The notes under the pieces are model-generated. The model saw only the letters and a program-made list of their open reading frames with translations. It had not been told where the DNA came from and did not search any database. DNA of 8,581 nt from Armatimonadota bacterium (lineage in GTDB: Bacteria; Armatimonadota; Chthonomonadetes; Chthonomonadales; Chthonomonadaceae), in assembly GCA_026392135.1 (NCBI GenBank), contig JAPLCR010000624.1, forward strand, positions 1-8,581. Direction: 5' to 3'. This document shows positions 5,627-8,581 of this stretch, piece after piece; within the stretch, counting starts at the first letter, position 1, and each line of letters begins with the position of its first letter. Position numbers and translations under genes: made by a program.

Positions 5627-7413
5627 GGCTTTTGTTTAATCAGGGGGTCGGGTATCAAGGAGCCGCCCTCTTTTAGAGAGTAGAACTGCCCCGCCTTGAC
5701 GTGGCTGAACTCTTGCTTTGTGCCGCTTGACCAGCGCACTTCGATTTTGTCGGCTTCCGCCTGCTTTCCAAGCCCGAAATGGGCGCGTATATCACTAGAA
5801 GAGGCGTAGCTGGAGGTGTTCCGAACCTCAATGAGTTGGCGCGTGCCGCCTGATGTTGCCCATACGAGCGAACCAGAGCCATCGCGCGGGCTTTTCGTTC
5901 CTTCTAGGCGTATCGTGACGAAGTTGCCTCCTGGCTTTACGTTACGATAGAGCCGCGCTGGCATATTGTGGGCATTGTCGAGAACACTTATGCTCCCATC
6001 GTTCTTGTAGTCGCCTACTGCAAGCCCTCGCGTAACTCGCTCTTCGCGTAACGCACCCAGGTCTCCTTCTATCTCTTCAAATGTGCCGTTGCCTTTGTTA
6101 TGGTGCAGAAGTTTTCGCTCTGCATAGGTTACGTTCTGGGTGACATCCGCGATATAGGGGTCTACGTGCCCATTTCCAACGACTAAATCCAGAAAACCGT
6201 CGTTGTCGTAGTCAAGAAACTCCACCCCCCAAGCAAGGTAGTTGAGGCTTGCCGCGCCAATACCGGAGGGATAGGTTCTGTCTTCAAAGATTCCTCCGGG
6301 CATTCCTTGATAGAGCGAGTTGGGTTGTCCGCTAAAGTTGGTGACAACGATAGCCTGACAGCCATTGCGGGAGTAGTCGCCCGCCGTCACGCCCATCCCT
6401 GATAGGAGAGTTGCGTCGGTTCCATAGGAGACGTTGGTTTCTACCCCTAACTCCTGAAATCCCTTTCCTTTGAGGTTGTGGAGCAGGAGGTTGGGCGTAA
6501 TATCGCCCGTGATATAGAGGTCTGTCCAGCCATCTTGATCGTAGTCTATGGTGAGTACACCTAGCAAACGCCCTTTGATTCGGTCTTTGGTTCCTGTCTC
6601 ACGGCTCGTATCCAGTCCCATTTTCTCCGTTACATCTGCAAACTTCCCGCTTCCCTCATTGTGATAGAGGCGCGGTCTTCCTTCCGTATACATTTCAGGA
6701 GAGCAGTAGGTACGTTTTTGCTGATTATTCTTGCAGGCAACGTCGGTTTCTGGTGTCCATGGGCAGTAGCGGAGAACGATGAGGTCGAGTTTCCCGTCTC
6801 TATCGTAGTCAACCCAAGTTGCGCCAGTACACCAGCGTACTCCCTTGTCTGTATCGGATACTCCCGCAACGGCAGCGGTATCCGTAAAATGCCCCTTGCC
6901 GTCGTTATGGAGGAGGTGGTTGCCGGCGTAGGCGGTAATAAAGATATCGGAAACCCCGTCGTTGTCGTAGTCTCCTACTGCTACCGCCTGTGCATACCCC
7001 TGATCGATCTTGCCAATACCTGCCTCTTCCGTCACGTCCTCGAAAGTTCCATCTCCTTTGTTACGATAGAGGGCGCAAGGGGGGCGTTTCCCTGTCGTTT
7101 TGCTTCCGGGCGCGTATCCCGACTGAAGAAGAAAAATATCTTGAAAACCGTCCTTGTTATAGTCCAGCCAAGCACAGCCGCCGGGGGTGGTCTCTACCAT
7201 ACGATAGGATTCATCTCTTCCGTTGGAGTAGACGAACTGAATCCCTGCCCCCGCAGTAGCGTCCTCAAAGGCACCACCTTTAAGGGAGACCTCTGGGACA
7301 GGCTTGTTAGGCGTAGGTGCGGACGTAGCATCTTTGCTTTTACCGCTATTACAAGCCGTTGCAACGAGGCTTAGAGTGCAGAGAAGAAGTGCGTAAAAGC
7401 CTCTCCGATTCAT
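5623..7413 (-). CDS. FG-GAP/VCBS-repeat lipoprotein with ASPIC/UnbV domain (CRTAC1-like)
   Basis: The product is 596 residues with a lipoprotein signal ending in ATAC (Cys21), so it is membrane-anchored and exported. Seven propeller-blade motifs of the DxDxDGxxD calcium-binding type are visible, starting at residues 84, 148, 202, 290, 346, 401 and 468. The fifth (DYSRNGCQA) and seventh (DYKNDGSIS) are degenerate. Residues about 512-562 form the ASPIC/UnbV domain (SSYASSSDIRAHFGLG, then VRWSSG), although its opening GSGSLV differs from the usual IGARV. Non-lipid cysteines at 80, 113, 195, 217, 227, 237 and 352 suggest disulfides. The family is widespread but has no settled biochemical role; it resembles integrin-alpha/CRTAC1 extracellular proteins. 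GAGGAG inside the last codons of the preceding gene lies 11 nt before the ATG. It is a collinear paralogue of the next gene upstream. Confidence 0.92.
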   Translation of the reverse strand: MNRRGFYALLLCTLSLVATACNSGKSKDATSAPTPNKPVPEVSLKGGAFEDATAGAGIQFVYSNGRDESYRMVETTPGGCAWLDYNKDGFQDIFLLQSGYAPGSKTTGKRPPCALYRNKGDGTFEDVTEEAGIGKIDQGYAQAVAVGDYDNDGVSDIFITAYAGNHLLHNDGKGHFTDTAAVAGVSDTDKGVRWCTGATWVDYDRDGKLDLIVLRYCPWTPETDVACKNNQQKRTYCSPEMYTEGRPRLYHNEGSGKFADVTEKMGLDTSRETGTKDRIKGRLLGVLTIDYDQDGWTDLYITGDITPNLLLHNLKGKGFQELGVETNVSYGTDATLLSGMGVTAGDYSRNGCQAIVVTNFSGQPNSLYQGMPGGIFEDRTYPSGIGAASLNYLAWGVEFLDYDNDGFLDLVVGNGHVDPYIADVTQNVTYAERKLLHHNKGNGTFEEIEGDLGALREERVTRGLAVGDYKNDGSISVLDNAHNMPARLYRNVKPGGNFVTIRLEGTKSPRDGSGSLVWATSGGTRQLIEVRNTSSYASSSDIRAHFGLGKQAEADKIEVRWSSGTKQEFSHVKAGQFYSLKEGGSLIPDPLIKQKP

Positions 7414-7418
7414 TAGGG

Positions 7419-8581
7419 TTATTTCTCCTCAATAGTAGTGTACTGGTTTAACTGCGGTGCAGAAACTGTTTGGGATTTGCCGTCTGCCCAGCGAATTGTA
7501 GCCTGAGTAATGTTTTGTGTACTGCCAAGTCCGAAATGGACTCGTGTATCACACGCCGAGAGATAGCTGCGGCAGGATTGCGATTCTGCTACACGCACGC
7601 CCTTATCTGTCTTTAGTGTGACCCGTGCCCCAATAGCGGAGCGTCCTTTAGTTTTTAGGCGGAAGCCTATCCAGCTACTAGGCTCTTTACTTTCGTTGTG
7701 CAGAAGCAGAGGACGCCCCTCAGCATCCGCGATGAGTACATCCATGCGACCATCGTTGTCGTAATCGCCTACTGCTAGGGCACGTCCTACAATGGGCTTT
7801 TGAAGTGCCTCTCCCCCCTCCGTGGTTACCATCTGGAACGCTTTACCCTCTTGATTGCGGAAGAGGCTGAGGGGCTGGGCGTAGGTAGCGGGAGGGCGTA
7901 TCTTCCCAATAGCGTCTTGAACGTGACCGTTTGCCATTATTAGACCGGGGTAGCCGCTGTTCAGATAGTCGAACCAACAGACCCCAAACGCGAGTCGGCT
8001 TTTGGTTATGTCGCCGATGCCGACATTGAAACTTGAGTAGGCAAAGGCTCCTTGTCCGAGATTACGATAGAGGCTTTTGGGCTCGTTGTCGAAGGTGGTG
8101 ACTACCAAGTCGAGTTTCCCATCCTGATTGTAGTCGCCCCAGTCTACCCCCATACCCGCCTGCTCATGCCCCTCTTGGTTGTAGCCTGTGCCGCTTCGCA
8201 CCCCTTCATTAGTGAAGTGAAAATTACCTTCATTATGATAAAGGTCGCCCGGTTGTGCGTCGTTCGCGATATAGAAGTCCATGCGTCCGTCGTCGTCGTA
8301 ATCTGCGAAGCCGATGCCTAAGCTGGAGCCGTGAGGCGTGGGAAGCTGTGAAGTCTTCTCCTCAAACACCCCTTTGCCCCGATTCCGAAACATTCGCGCA
8401 GACTGTGAAGGGTAGTAGAGAGGTGGGCACGCCGTTGAAATCTGCTTGCCCGTTGGGTCGGGGTATTCGCAGTACTGTTTGCTTTTCGCCGTGAAGTCGA
8501 GATACCTACAGACTACAAGGTCGAGCCATCCATCTCCAGCTAAGTCGGAGAATCCTGCGCTTGTGTTCCAGTCGTTCGGTG
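7419..8581 (-). CDS. FG-GAP/VCBS-repeat protein with ASPIC/UnbV domain (CRTAC1-like), 5' partial
   Basis: The frame stays open to the right edge, so the N-terminus and any signal peptide are missing; 386 residues are visible. The ATG at 8393 is internal, because the 62 codons before it continue the fold (a blade motif SDLAGDGWLD followed by LVVCRYLDF). Blade motifs of the DxDxDG type start at fragment residues 12, 93, 149, 204 and 272; the one at 204 (DYLNSGYPG) has lost its acidic ligands. The ASPIC/UnbV domain lies at about 315-365 with IGARV, SYLSACDTRVHFGLG and IRWADG. Cysteines at 24, 37, 51, 201, 336 and 343 are candidates for disulfides; the last two flank the conserved SYLS motif. It is probably an exported calcium-stabilised beta-propeller, function unknown. 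It ends 5 nt before the next gene, and its last codons carry that gene's ribosome binding site. Confidence 0.92.
   Translation of the reverse strand, partial: PNDWNTSAGFSDLAGDGWLDLVVCRYLDFTAKSKQYCEYPDPTGKQISTACPPLYYPSQSARMFRNRGKGVFEEKTSQLPTPHGSSLGIGFADYDDDGRMDFYIANDAQPGDLYHNEGNFHFTNEGVRSGTGYNQEGHEQAGMGVDWGDYNQDGKLDLVVTTFDNEPKSLYRNLGQGAFAYSSFNVGIGDITKSRLAFGVCWFDYLNSGYPGLIMANGHVQDAIGKIRPPATYAQPLSLFRNQEGKAFQMVTTEGGEALQKPIVGRALAVGDYDNDGRMDVLIADAEGRPLLLHNESKEPSSWIGFRLKTKGRSAIGARVTLKTDKGVRVAESQSCRSYLSACDTRVHFGLGSTQNITQATIRWADGKSQTVSAPQLNQYTTIEEK
7425..7430 (-). promoter_or_regulatory. Ribosome binding site inside the 3' end of the upstream CRTAC1-like gene
   Basis: GAGGAG on the minus strand encodes the final Glu-Glu of the upstream protein. 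It also lies 11 nt before the ATG at 7413, a slightly long but usable spacing. It links expression of the two FG-GAP paralogues. Confidence 0.5.

Noticed and set aside
5079..5639. 186-codon open frame antisense to the TPR gene
   Set aside because: It is Ala/Ser-rich shadow sequence opposite an Ala-rich TPR gene, with no independent support.
6661..7374. 237-codon open frame antisense to the FG-GAP lipoprotein gene
   Set aside because: Its sequence is the complement of a strongly recognisable FG-GAP gene and it has no domain features of its own; long antisense frames are common opposite Asp/Gly-rich repeats.
8391..8393. ATG at 8393 as start of the upstream FG-GAP protein
   Set aside because: The preceding 62 codons are open and encode another blade motif and the Cys-bearing loop that aligns with the paralogue, so this Met is internal.

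Overview
The window looks like a piece of chromosome from a diderm (Gram-negative-type) environmental bacterium of moderate GC. Lipoprotein signal peptides, a multiheme cytochrome c, FG-GAP/ASPIC-UnbV proteins and a serine hydrolase with a LolA-like tail are a combination often met in Acidobacteriota, Armatimonadota, Planctomycetota and Verrucomicrobiota. Nothing here fixes the phylum, so this is a guess from gene style, not a placement.

Layout. Positions 1-1752 (+) hold the 3' part of a beta-lactamase-fold serine hydrolase whose start lies left of the window. Positions 1753-2166 are a gene-free gap between convergent genes, packed with C-rich/G-rich extragenic repeats and hairpins. From 2167 to the right edge everything is on the minus strand. 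In transcription order there is an FG-GAP/ASPIC-UnbV (CRTAC1-like) protein cut by the right edge, a second FG-GAP/ASPIC-UnbV lipoprotein, a membrane-anchored TPR protein, a VKOR-DsbA fusion, and a seven-heme cytochrome c lipoprotein. Spacings are +5, -4 (ATGA overlap), +21 and +10 nt, so the five genes almost certainly form one operon whose promoter is outside the window.

All five operon products appear to act outside the cytoplasm: two Ca2+-type beta-propeller proteins, one TPR scaffold, one disulfide-forming enzyme and one electron carrier. A reasonable but unproven reading is a surface or periplasmic redox assembly. In it the TPR protein would organise the propeller proteins, the VKOR-DsbA fusion would supply their disulfides, and the heptaheme lipoprotein would move electrons. 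The two propeller paralogues have lost calcium-type motifs at different, reciprocal positions, which hints that they are specialised partners. No tRNA, rRNA, CRISPR array, transposase or phage gene was seen.
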